From Alphaproteobacteria bacterium (GTDB lineage: Bacteria; Pseudomonadota; Alphaproteobacteria; RF32; CAG-239), in NCBI GenBank assembly GCA_017557925.1, contig JAFYWO010000036.1, forward strand, positions 1 to 10,107: a DNA stretch of 10,107 nt. Direction: 5' to 3'. The translations under genes and the position numbers were made by a program. The notes beneath the pieces are model-generated. The model was not told the origin of the DNA, did no database searches, and saw nothing but the letters and a program-made list of their open reading frames with translations. Below are positions 1 through 6,580 of the stretch, in pieces. The stretch's first letter is position 1, and each line of letters begins with the position of its first letter.

Positions 1-20
1 AAATAAGAACAAAATATTGT

Positions 21-25
21 AGGAG
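21..25 (+). promoter_or_regulatory. Ribosome binding site fixing the TTG start of map
   Basis: AGGAG sits seven bases before a TTG codon. No ATG lies at a suitable distance, so this site decides the unusual start of map. Confidence 0.75.
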
Positions 26-32
26 CAAAAAA

Positions 33-827
33 TTGGTAACAGATAATAATAACATAAAGATTTATGATACAAAAGATTTTGAAGGTATGAGAAAAGCAGG
101 GCGTTTAGCAGCGGAATGTCTTGATTATATAACAGATTTTGTAGAAGAGGGGGTTACGACAGCTTATTTGGATGAATTATGTAATAAATTCATAGTATCA
201 CATAACGCAATACCGGCTTGTTTGGGGTATCATGGTTATCCTAAAACTATTTGCACCTCAATAAATCACGTTATTTGTCATGGTATACCTGATGACAGAA
301 AGCTGGAAAATGGAGATATATTAAATATAGACGTAACAGTTATATTAGATGGATGGTATGGTGACACTTCTCGTATGTATTATGTGGGTAAACCAAAGTT
401 AAAAGCAACTCGTCTTTGTGATGTTACTTATGAATGTTTAATGCGTGGTATAGATGCGGTAAAACCTGGTGCTCGCTTTGGAGATATTGGTGCAGTGATA
501 GAAGAATATGCACATAAATATGGTTATTCTGTAGTAGAAATGTTTTGCGGTCACGGCTTAGGCAGAGTTTTCCATGATGAGCCAAATGTTCTTCATTTTG
601 GTAAATCAGGGACTGGTCCACTTATAAAAGAGGGTATGTTCTTTACGATAGAACCGATGATAAATATTGGTAAAAAACACGGAACAATTCTTTCTAACGG
701 TTGGACAGCCGTAACAAAAGACAGAACACTGTCTGCACAATTTGAACATTCAATAGGTGTTACAAAAGATGGTGCGGAAGTCTTTACATATTCACCCAAA
801 GGTTTGGATAAACCTCCGTATAAATAG
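33..827 (+). CDS. map: Type I methionine aminopeptidase
   Basis: Removes the N-terminal methionine from new proteins in the cytosol. The 264-residue length is normal for the bacterial type I enzyme. All five metal ligands of the pita-bread fold can be placed: D100, D111, H174, E207 and E238 (in FEHS). The substrate-contacting histidine is H83 in the CHGIP motif. The start is taken as TTG at 33 because AGGAG at 21-25 lies seven bases upstream and the protein then begins at the usual family position. The next gene is radC, 20 bases downstream on the same strand, a common alphaproteobacterial pairing that suggests co-transcription. The promoter would lie before the window. Identification is very secure; only the start codon is slightly open. 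Confidence 0.97.
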   Translation: MVTDNNNIKIYDTKDFEGMRKAGRLAAECLDYITDFVEEGVTTAYLDELCNKFIVSHNAIPACLGYHGYPKTICTSINHVICHGIPDDRKLENGDILNIDVTVILDGWYGDTSRMYYVGKPKLKATRLCDVTYECLMRGIDAVKPGARFGDIGAVIEEYAHKYGYSVVEMFCGHGLGRVFHDEPNVLHFGKSGTGPLIKEGMFFTIEPMINIGKKHGTILSNGWTAVTKDRTLSAQFEHSIGVTKDGAEVFTYSPKGLDKPPYK

Positions 828-847
828 ATAACAAAAAGGAGACAGCA

Positions 848-1600
848 ATGGCTTTGAAGAAAACAAAAGAAGAAACAAAAACAAATAAAGAAGATAAGCC
901 GGACTATATTGGACATCGTCAACGTCTTAAAGCCAGATTTCTTGTTGATAATGGACGTTCAATGCCTGATTATGAATTGTTGGAATTGATATTGATGTTT
1001 GCGCTTCCGAGAAAAGATGTAAAACCTTTAGCAAAGCAACTTATAAAGGAATACAAAACTTTGGCAAGTGTACTAACAGCACCTTCTGTTGAGTTAGTGA
1101 ATTTTCCGGGATTAGGGCATCACGCAGCTACATTGTTTACTTTAATACACTCATGTGTAAATAAGATTTGTTGGGAAAATTTAGAAAAAGATGATTCTCC
1201 TGTTCTTAAAGATAAGAAAGAAATTATAGAATATTGTAGAACAAAGATAGGTTATAGCAAACAAGAAAATTTACTTGTGGTATATTTAACAAATAGGGGT
1301 AAATACCTAAAGCACAGTATAGAACAAGTAGGAACTGCTTCTGCGGTTATGATTAGTCCGCAAGATATTGCAAGAAGTGCAATTCTTAACCACGCAACAG
1401 GTGTAATTATTTCTCACAATCATCCAAGTGATGATTGTTCTCCATCAAATGCTGATATAGAAATGACATCTCAATTAAAAAGGGGATTGGCTGCAGTTGG
1501 TATAAAATTGATAGACCATATAATTATATCGCAGTCAAATTACTATAGTTTTGTTGAAAAATCATATTTTATGAAAGATTTACCGCCATTGCCTTATTAA
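848..1600 (+). CDS. radC: RadC family JAB/MPN-domain protein
   Basis: Member of the RadC (UPF0758) family, historically called a DNA repair protein although its biochemical role is unsettled. Residues about 45-110 form the N-terminal helix-hairpin-helix-like part (LPRKDVKPLAKQL, then NFPGLG). Residues about 125-248 form the JAB/MPN metal-binding domain. The JAMM-type residues are visible: E159, then H190 and H192 in SHNHPS, and D203. The usual glycine after HNHPS is aspartate here, a mild change that leaves the ligands intact. The 250-residue length is typical. AGGAG at 837-841 is six bases before the ATG. The gene follows map closely and probably shares its transcript. I saw no convincing terminator right after the stop. 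Confidence 0.95.
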   Translation: MALKKTKEETKTNKEDKPDYIGHRQRLKARFLVDNGRSMPDYELLELILMFALPRKDVKPLAKQLIKEYKTLASVLTAPSVELVNFPGLGHHAATLFTLIHSCVNKICWENLEKDDSPVLKDKKEIIEYCRTKIGYSKQENLLVVYLTNRGKYLKHSIEQVGTASAVMISPQDIARSAILNHATGVIISHNHPSDDCSPSNADIEMTSQLKRGLAAVGIKLIDHIIISQSNYYSFVEKSYFMKDLPPLPY

Positions 1601-1700
1601 GTAAATGTATTAAAAACAATGTGTTATAAAAATAATTTCAAAGATATGCATTTTTTTCTTGTATTGATTAAAATTTTGTGCTCTAATAGTTAATAAAGTA

Positions 1701-1728
1701 TTAACAATTATTGGCATAGTTTTATGAA
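1701..1728 (+). promoter_or_regulatory. Possible promoter of the small RNA candidate
   Basis: TTAACA (1701-1706) and TATGAA (1723-1728) are separated by 16 bases and would start a transcript near 1735. This is a weak match in very AT-rich DNA. The stretch between the radC stop and this point (1601-1700) shows nothing else I can support. Confidence 0.3.
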
Positions 1729-1734
1729 ATATAA

Positions 1735-1910
1735 AGTTTTTAGCACTCCTCAAGCTAAAAGTCAGTTGTTATGTCGGAGTAACTCTAAAGGTTAATTTCA
1801 GGACATAAAGAGGCAGAGAGTTTTTTCTGAAAATTAAGAAGCAGATAGTGCTTATTAAATAATAATCAAAACAGGCTGGAATAATCAAACCTTTTCCGAG
1901 CCTGTTTTTT
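1735..1910 (+). ncRNA. Candidate structured small RNA, family unknown
   Basis: This intergenic stretch has no reading frame of note but shows nested complementary segments. AGCACT (1742-1747) pairs with AGTGCT (1847-1852), CCTC (1748-1751) with GAGG (1810-1813), TTATGTC (1768-1774) with GACATAA (1802-1808), and TAAC with GTTA at the apex. A small CAGA/TCTG hairpin lies on the 3' side, and an intrinsic terminator ends the unit. A rod with a closing stem, large internal bubble and small side hairpin is the general architecture of 6S RNA, but I recognise no conserved 6S sequence. ACTCC (1745-1749) can alternatively pair with GGAGT (1776-1780), so a switching leader for the downstream gene is also possible. 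It contains none of the hallmark sequences of tmRNA, RNase P RNA or SRP RNA that I looked for. Ends are approximate. Confidence 0.45.
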
Positions 1911-1911
1911 T
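1870..1911 (+). terminator. Rho-independent terminator
   Basis: ACAGGCTGGAA pairs with TTCCGAGCCTGT (one bulged G), followed by a run of seven T. It ends the structured stretch between radC and the phosphoribosyltransferase-like gene. It would also stop read-through from map-radC. Confidence 0.88.
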
Positions 1912-1932
1912 ATGCTATTTTTAAAATAGTGA

Positions 1933-1960
1933 TTGACAAATGCTTTTTTTTCTGTCAAAG
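1933..1960 (+). promoter_or_regulatory. Sigma70-like promoter with an inverted repeat
   Basis: A perfect TTGACA -35 box (1933-1938) is followed, after 16 bases containing a T-run, by TCAAAG as a possible -10. TTGACA is mirrored by TGTCAA (1953-1958), giving an inverted repeat across the spacer that could be an operator. The layout closely resembles the promoter at 8646-8673. It would transcribe the gene at 2009 with a leader of about 40 bases. Confidence 0.5.
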
Positions 1961-2008
1961 TATATCTCGTGTTAATAAATTTATGTTAATTATTAAAAAA
2001 TTTTTTTT

Positions 2009-2488
2009 ATGTTAAAAGAAATTGTTAAGCACCATGTAACTAACGGAGAGCATGGACTGAGTGTTAATCTTAATACTCTCGAAAAGGATGCAAAGTATAG
2101 AGAAGCTGCTATAAATGCAGTTGTAAAACAAGTAGAAAGCAAGCCTAAGGCTTGTATCTATCTGCCTTCTTACAAAATCGGCAGTCCGCTAGGAGCATTC
2201 ATAAATGGTTTGGCTGCTCATAAAGAAGTAAAAAACTTAAAGACTACCAACATTGCTGAAGTCTTGAAGTTGGATACTGATACAATCACGGAAGTGTTGA
2301 TTATCAAGCAGTCATTCAAGACCGGCAACGGATTGAAGGAACAGGTTGAGAAACTGAAACGTAAAGGATTTACCGTAAGTGTCTTTTGCCTTGTCGCTCA
2401 TTCCGGCGCAAAACTTGAAAGTTTTGCTTACGAAAACGGCGTAGAAGCAACATCTGCTGTATGCCTTGACGAAATACCTTATTTGTAG
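2009..2488 (+). CDS. Phosphoribosyltransferase-like protein with degenerate PRPP motif
   Basis: The second half resembles orotate phosphoribosyltransferase. Residues 96-108 (VLIIKQSFKTGNG) occupy the place of the 13-residue PRPP motif, followed by a helix (LKEQVEKLKRKG), a beta strand (TVSVFCLVAHSG) and the terminal part ending CLDEIPYL. The upstream segment around residues 50-68 (IYLPSYKIGSPLGAF) fits the substrate-side loop. The adjacent acidic pair that holds Mg-PRPP is replaced by K100-Q101, although T105-G106 remain, so normal catalysis is doubtful. At 159 residues it is shorter than the usual 190-230 of the enzyme. No Shine-Dalgarno is visible: the ATG follows a run of eight T. G+C is higher than in neighbours (26 of 60 at 2281-2340 and 27 of 60 at 2401-2460, against 18 of 60 at 301-360 in map). 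It has its own promoter and two terminators. A regulatory or binding role is inference; the family call is by motif order only. Confidence 0.7.
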   Translation: MLKEIVKHHVTNGEHGLSVNLNTLEKDAKYREAAINAVVKQVESKPKACIYLPSYKIGSPLGAFINGLAAHKEVKNLKTTNIAEVLKLDTDTITEVLIIKQSFKTGNGLKEQVEKLKRKGFTVSVFCLVAHSGAKLESFAYENGVEATSAVCLDEIPYL

Positions 2489-2509
2489 TATTTGTAGTAA
2501 GGTTTTTTT
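2476..2509 (+). terminator. Weak terminator overlapping the gene end
   Basis: ACCTTA (2476-2481) pairs with TAAGGT (2498-2503), followed by a T-run to 2509. The hairpin includes the stop codon of the phosphoribosyltransferase-like gene. The loop of 16 bases holds a tandem ATTTGTAGT repeat. It is weaker than the terminator that follows. Confidence 0.45.
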
Positions 2510-2531
2510 GGCTTAATGCTAGAGTTACGTA

Positions 2532-2559
2532 AAGACCGGTTTTTACCGGTCTTTTTTTT
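2532..2559 (+). terminator. Strong Rho-independent terminator between convergent genes
   Basis: AAGACCGGT and ACCGGTCTT form a perfect 9-base-pair stem with a four-T loop and an eight-T tail. It ends the + strand phosphoribosyltransferase-like gene. On the minus strand the same hairpin is followed by only three T, so it may also slow transcription leaving the gene that ends at 2570, but less efficiently. Confidence 0.92.
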
Positions 2560-2569
2560 GTAGCTTAAA

Positions 2570-3007
2570 TTAATATCTTTTGGGCTTAAAATTTTTTGCA
2601 AATAAAAACTTATCTATATTGTTAATGGTGACAATATTAGGGTTATTGAGTATTTCTTCTAATTCTGTAGAATAAAAAGTGCTTCTCTCATCAGCGCCAT
2701 CAACAAAAGCGTTAATATTACCGCTTGCATTTTCAATATACCTTTTTGAAGCGATTTTCCATACTTTTGTAATTTCTTTCCCTACATCATTAACTTTACC
2801 GCTCAAGCCGAGTTCAATAAGAGCTTTACCGCAAGGTGTATCATCCAACATTTTTGCATTTTGATTAAGCTTTACAAAATCAAAGGCTTGATTTTTGTTT
2901 TCTTCATTAGGCATAAAACTGATACTATAAACAACAGCTCCATCTTTTGCGGTGGAAACATCTCCATTTTTAGCCAAGTAAAAAGCTCTATCTAAAAGAT
3001 TATTCAT
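2570..3007 (-). CDS. Protein of unknown function
   Basis: A 145-residue soluble protein that I do not recognise. It has no signal peptide or membrane segment, and a single cysteine in DDTPCGKAL near residue 55. The C-terminal third is the most motif-like: FVDGADERSTFYSTELEEIL followed by NNPNIVTINNIDKFLF. I could not assign a fold. The start is taken at the ATG whose complement lies at 3005-3007, because the frame further upstream is embedded in the phosphoesterase gene. With this start the two genes overlap by eight bases (ATGAATAA), the stop of one lying inside the start region of the other. Translation is therefore probably coupled, as no good Shine-Dalgarno is seen. It is the last gene of the minus-strand block. 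The reading frame looks real because of the overlap and normal codon use; the function is open. Confidence 0.75.
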   Translation of the reverse strand: MNNLLDRAFYLAKNGDVSTAKDGAVVYSISFMPNEENKNQAFDFVKLNQNAKMLDDTPCGKALIELGLSGKVNDVGKEITKVWKIASKRYIENASGNINAFVDGADERSTFYSTELEEILNNPNIVTINNIDKFLFAKNFKPKRY

Positions 3008-4142
3008 CTGTTTTTCTTTTAGGTTCAAAGTTAAAAACAGTAATTTCCGATGGTGCACCTATTCTCATTGGAGGTCCCCAATATCTAGTGCCACGAGATA
3101 TATACATTTTAATCCCGTCTACATCATAAAAACCGGCTAATCTTCCTTCGTTTGCTTGTTTAACAAAATAATGAAAAGGATATACTTGTCCGCCGTGAGT
3201 ATGACCGGATAATATCATATCAACATTGTCTTTGGTAAAACCTTTGGCAACTTTAGGAGTATGTGATAAAATAACAACATAATCATCTTTTGTTGCTCCG
3301 TATAAAGCCCCTTCAGGAATAATCTTCATTTTTCCTTGATGTGCAGAATTTATATCAGGGATACCGCCGACAAAAAGACCGGTATTACCAATTTTTTCAC
3401 CATAATTACCAACAACATTAAATTTCATATATCCGAAATTCATAACCCAATCAAAATGACCGGAATAAAACTCGTGATTTCCTAAAGCCACATAAACTCC
3501 CTTTTTAGGAGATAGTTTTTTTAGTTCTTCCATCTGTAACTTTAATGCGTTATAAGAGTTATCTACAACATCACCGGCTAACACCACAACATCAGGATTT
3601 AATTTATTAACCTGCTCAACATAATCAGCAATTCTTTTTGCCGAAACATCTACATCTATATGTAAATCAGAAAGCATAACAACCTTAGTACTTTCTTTAA
3701 TTTTTGGACTTTCTATATTATAAGTCAGAATTCTAGGCAACTTATTTGCTTCATACACTCCATACACAGAAACCAATAGTGTAACCAACATTGTTAGAAG
3801 GTTAATAGTATTGATGTGTGGAGGATTTTTAATTTCTTCCAAAGGAGTTTTTTTAATTAAATCAATAAATGTCCAAGCAAAATCTCTTAATATCGTTATA
3901 ATAAACAAGAAAAAGACAAAGCCAAAAAAGAAGTATAATACCTTAATCAAATGTATCATAGGCGTATCAAAATAGTTATTCTTAATTATGTGCGCAATAA
4001 AAGGTGCACCGACACAGGCCAATAAAAAGAGAAAAAATCCTCCTTTTGTCCACCAGGAATAATTACCATATCCAACATAAGTCTTTGTTAAGATTGCAAC
4101 AACAGCAACAGATACGATACTAAATGCAAGAAAAAAAGGCAT
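3000..4142 (-). CDS. Membrane-anchored calcineurin-like metallophosphoesterase
   Basis: A 380-residue protein with four predicted membrane segments (about residues 1-20, 35-52, 67-87 and 112-130), followed by a phosphoesterase domain. All the di-metal motifs are present in order: SDLH (D159, H161), GDVVD (D191), GNHE (N222, H223), SHTP (H294) and SGHTHGGQ (H314, H316). It therefore should be an active hydrolase. The layout is that of the YkuE/YaeI-like group, several members of which act on phospholipids or lipid A precursors (LpxG of chlamydiae belongs to this broad superfamily). The substrate here is unknown. The start is supported by AGGAGG (complement at 4148-4153), five bases upstream, the strongest ribosome site in the window. 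It follows the DUF4167 gene by 25 bases and overlaps the next gene by eight. Confidence 0.9.
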   Translation of the reverse strand: MPFFLAFSIVSVAVVAILTKTYVGYGNYSWWTKGGFFLFLLACVGAPFIAHIIKNNYFDTPMIHLIKVLYFFFGFVFFLFIITILRDFAWTFIDLIKKTPLEEIKNPPHINTINLLTMLVTLLVSVYGVYEANKLPRILTYNIESPKIKESTKVVMLSDLHIDVDVSAKRIADYVEQVNKLNPDVVVLAGDVVDNSYNALKLQMEELKKLSPKKGVYVALGNHEFYSGHFDWVMNFGYMKFNVVGNYGEKIGNTGLFVGGIPDINSAHQGKMKIIPEGALYGATKDDYVVILSHTPKVAKGFTKDNVDMILSGHTHGGQVYPFHYFVKQANEGRLAGFYDVDGIKMYISRGTRYWGPPMRIGAPSEITVFNFEPKRKTDE

Positions 4143-4167
4143 AACAACCTCCTAATATAGTTACAAA

Positions 4168-4692
4168 TTATGCTTCAACAGTTTTAGATGTAGATACTCT
4201 GCGCTTATAAACACGCTTTGGTTTAGGAGTTTCTTTAATATTATCTTCCTCTTTATTTTCGCAGATTTCAACAACCTCAAAACTTTTAACAGGAGATTCG
4301 TTTGCTGGTAATGTTTCTACATATCCATTAGAAGAAGGTACATTTTCAGTAGTTTCTGTTTTATTGTCATCAGAAACTTCATTATTTTCATCTTGGTTAT
4401 TTTGTGCTTCTTGTTCAACATTACGATTATTGTTACTGTCTTGTCTTATTTGTCTGCGTTCATTTATTTCCGTAACTATTTTTCTATAATGTTCGGCATA
4501 TTGACGATAAACTTCCATTTCTACATAATTTCCACTGCTTTGAGCTTCTTTTGCCAAATCATTATATCTTCTTATTAAATCAAGAGCAGTTCCACTGATT
4601 TTACCTGCAATACTAACACTATCAAACTTATAATTTAATGTGTAACCGTTGTTATTGTTACCACTACGATATCTATTATTTTGTTTTTTCAT
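4168..4692 (-). CDS. DUF4167 domain protein
   Basis: The N-terminal domain (about residues 18-76) matches DUF4167, a domain known from Alphaproteobacteria and commonly encoded beside prmC. The signature is IAGKISGTALDLIRRYNDLA, then KEAQSSGNYVEMEVYRQYAEHY. The N-terminus is rich in Asn and Arg, as is usual for the family. The region after residue 80 is low complexity, rich in N, E and D and probably disordered. A basic patch (KPKRVYKRR, about residues 157-165) comes near the end. The basic termini would suit nucleic acid binding, but the molecular role is not established. At 174 residues it is at the short end for the family. AGGA lies four bases before the ATG. It sits downstream of prmC with 131 bases between, enough for its own promoter. 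Confidence 0.9.
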   Translation of the reverse strand: MKKQNNRYRSGNNNNGYTLNYKFDSVSIAGKISGTALDLIRRYNDLAKEAQSSGNYVEMEVYRQYAEHYRKIVTEINERRQIRQDSNNNRNVEQEAQNNQDENNEVSDDNKTETTENVPSSNGYVETLPANESPVKSFEVVEICENKEEDNIKETPKPKRVYKRRVSTSKTVEA

Positions 4693-4724
4693 ATAATCCT
4701 ACACTTCTAAGCAATTATTCTGCT

Positions 4725-4754
4725 ATATTATTTAAATTAAAAAAAAGAAAACAA
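4725..4754 (-). promoter_or_regulatory. Possible promoter of the DUF4167-phosphoesterase unit
   Basis: Read on the minus strand, TTGTTT (complement of 4749-4754) and TAATAT (complement of 4725-4730) are 18 bases apart, placing a start near 4718 and a leader of about 25 bases. The AT-rich context makes chance matches likely. Confidence 0.35.
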
Positions 4755-4781
4755 AGGAACACAAACTCTAAAACGTATTCC
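4740..4781 (-). terminator. Weak terminator downstream of prmC
   Basis: On the minus strand GGAATAC and GTGTTCC form a 7-pair stem with one G-U (arms at 4775-4781 and 4756-4762), followed by a T-rich tail including eight T in a row. The stem is short, so it is probably a partial stop that separates rpoH-prmC from the DUF4167 gene. Confidence 0.45.
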
Positions 4782-4823
4782 TAAAACAAAAAGAATAATA
4801 ACTTAATTTTTTTTATTTGCAAC

Positions 4824-5636
4824 TTATTTTTTTAATATAACACATCTGTTTATATCAGCTAAATCCTTAACAATATCAATAAGTTGAAATCCGTTATCAG
4901 AAAAGATGTCAGCAACTTTTTTTGCCTGATTATAACCTACCTCTAATAAAATATATCCGTTGTTTTTTAAAAACTTAGGGGCAATCTTTGCAATTTCTTT
5001 ATAACAGTTAAGCCCATCTTCGCCTTCGCCGATTAAAGATATTTTAGGGTCAAAATCTCTAACCTCTTTATCTAAAAGTAAAAACTCATTATACGGAATA
5101 TATGGAGGATTAGATAAAATAAAATCAAATTGTCCGATGTTGCAATCAAGATTATTCCAACTTTTGTTATAAAAATCAACTCTGTCAAAAACATCTAATT
5201 TTAGCGCATTATACTTTGCAACCTCTAAAGCTTCACTGGAAATATCAATTCCAATACCGCTTATATTTTGCTTATCTTTAATCAGAGAGAGTAATATACA
5301 CCCCGAACCTGTGCCAAAATCAATAATTCTGTATTTAGTTTCATCATCCATCAGAGATAAAGCACTTTCAACCAAAATTTCGGTATCCGGCCTCGGAGAG
5401 AGAACATTAGAGTTTACCTTAAATGAAAATTTATAAAATTCCTTTTCTCCGATAATCTTATCTAAAGGTTCGTGATTTATTCTCCTAAATAAAGCATCTT
5501 TTACTTTTTTTTCTTCGTCATCATTTATTTCAGGGTAATTGGGAGCAAAGTTTTTTAAGATTATATCCGTTTCCAATCTCGGGGAAGAAATCTTTGCTTC
5601 AATCAGTTTTTCAATTATATAATCACGAAGTATCAT
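4824..5636 (-). CDS. prmC: Peptide chain release factor glutamine methyltransferase
   Basis: Methylates the glutamine of the GGQ motif in release factors RF1 and RF2, using S-adenosylmethionine, in the cytosol. The 270-residue length is typical. The N-terminal helical domain covers about residues 1-75. The family marker SPRPDTE follows at 80-86, the SAM-binding loop DFGTGSG at 106-112, and the catalytic NPPY motif at 176-179 (SNPPYIP). The ATG begins one base after the rpoH stop (TAA, A, ATG), with no clear Shine-Dalgarno, so translation is probably coupled to rpoH. In many alphaproteobacteria prmC follows prfA and precedes the DUF4167 gene. Here the downstream neighbour is kept but the upstream one is rpoH. 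Confidence 0.96.
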   Translation of the reverse strand: MILRDYIIEKLIEAKISSPRLETDIILKNFAPNYPEINDDEEKKVKDALFRRINHEPLDKIIGEKEFYKFSFKVNSNVLSPRPDTEILVESALSLMDDETKYRIIDFGTGSGCILLSLIKDKQNISGIGIDISSEALEVAKYNALKLDVFDRVDFYNKSWNNLDCNIGQFDFILSNPPYIPYNEFLLLDKEVRDFDPKISLIGEGEDGLNCYKEIAKIAPKFLKNNGYILLEVGYNQAKKVADIFSDNGFQLIDIVKDLADINRCVILKK

Positions 5637-5637
5637 T

Positions 5638-6534
5638 TTATGCCGCTATAGATTTTTTTACTTCATAAGAGAGTTTCTCAAAAGCTTTTTTCTCAATTTG
5701 TCTTACTCTTTCTCTGCTGATATTAAGAGTCTCGCCAATATCATCTAAAGTAAGTGGCTCATCTTTTAACATTCTGTTTTTAATGATGAATTGTTCTCTG
5801 TCATCAAGCTTTTGCAGGCAATTTGATAAAATTTTTGTTCTATAAATACGTTCCTCTTTTTGAGCATATTTGGCTTCAATATTTTCTCTCTTATCAACAA
5901 GCATATCAATTTTTTCAACGCAGTCTTCATCATCTCCGATATTAATGTTAAGAGAACAGTCACCGTTGATACGCATATTCATTTCGGTTACATCTTTTTC
6001 ATCCACCAAAAGTTCATTGGCTATTTGTTTAACCACTTTAGGGTCAAGCTCTTTATTTTCGTATAAGCCGAGTCTTGCCTTGATTCTATTGAGATTATAA
6101 AACAATTTCTTTTGTGCCGCAACGGTTCCTATTTTAACTAAAGACCAAGAGCGCAAAATATAATCGTTAATTTGAGCCTTTATCCACCAAATAGCATAAG
6201 TTGCAAGTCTTACTTTCTTATTCATATCAAATTTTTTTACAGCCTGCATCAAACCCAAATTAGCTTCAGATATAACATCAGACATAGGAAGACCATATCT
6301 TCTGTAAGTAAGAGCAATTTTAGCCGCTAATCTTAAATGAGAAGTAATGAGCTTTTGAGCAGAAATCAAATTTCCGTTAGTTTGAAAGTCAATAATTAAA
6401 TTTTTTTCTTCTTCTTCAGTAAGGACCGGAAATTGCTTAATTTGTTCTAAATATGTATATAACCCATTTTCCTCAATCACCATAGGTAATTGAGGTTTGT
6501 TTTTAACTATTACTAAATTTCTATTCTCACTCAT
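5638..6534 (-). CDS. rpoH: RNA polymerase sigma-32 factor (heat shock)
   Basis: Alternative sigma factor directing RNA polymerase to heat-shock promoters. The 298-residue length is typical. Region 1.2/2.1 begins near residue 24 (LYTYLEQIKQFPVLTEEEE). Region 2 contains LIxSHLRLAAKIA-type sequence at 62-74, SEANLGLMQAVKKFD at 89-103, and region 2.4 ATYAIWWIKAQINDYILRSW at 111-130. The RpoH-specific box follows at about 141-150 (QKKLFYNLNR), which separates it from RpoD. Region 4.2 carries the helix-turn-helix LTLDDIGETLNISRERVRQI (261-280). AAGGA (complement of 6544-6548) lies nine bases before the ATG. It lies 46 bases after an exported-protein gene and directly before prmC. A possible internal promoter exists (see the inverted repeat at 6592-6606). 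The RNA thermosensor known in other bacteria was not evident. Confidence 0.96.
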   Translation of the reverse strand: MSENRNLVIVKNKPQLPMVIEENGLYTYLEQIKQFPVLTEEEEKNLIIDFQTNGNLISAQKLITSHLRLAAKIALTYRRYGLPMSDVISEANLGLMQAVKKFDMNKKVRLATYAIWWIKAQINDYILRSWSLVKIGTVAAQKKLFYNLNRIKARLGLYENKELDPKVVKQIANELLVDEKDVTEMNMRINGDCSLNINIGDDEDCVEKIDMLVDKRENIEAKYAQKEERIYRTKILSNCLQKLDDREQFIIKNRMLKDEPLTLDDIGETLNISRERVRQIEKKAFEKLSYEVKKSIAA

Positions 6535-6580
6535 TTATTTTAATCCTTTTTATCTATATAAGAATAAAATTTAACATAAT

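Noticed and set aside
424..922. Open frames on the minus strand opposite map and the start of radC
   Set aside because: They lie antisense to genes with complete catalytic motifs, show no recognisable protein features and have no ribosome sites. They are shadows of the coding strand.
1603..1657. AAATGTAT / ATGCATTT plus T-run as a terminator of radC
   Set aside because: The stem needs a G-U pair and a loop of about 35 bases in very AT-rich DNA. It is too weak to call.
1735..1910. Identity as tmRNA, RNase P RNA or SRP RNA
   Set aside because: The hallmark segments (tRNA-like GGTTCGA arm, GAGGAAAGTC core, and the SRP GGTCAGG/GGAA/AGCAG loop) were looked for and not found.
1983..2015. Ten-codon frame in the leader, overlapping the ATG at 2009, as a regulatory peptide
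   Set aside because: It has no ribosome site and encodes only AT-rich codons that are expected by chance; nothing else supports translation.
3008..3058. Longer N-terminus (extra 17 residues) for the unknown protein ending at 2570
   Set aside because: The extension lies wholly within the phosphoesterase gene. The ATG at 3007 gives a typical short overlap and a more natural N-terminus.
5860..6100. Open frames on the + strand and an extra minus-strand frame inside rpoH
   Set aside because: rpoH is intact and full length here, and the alternative frames have no start signals or sensible composition.
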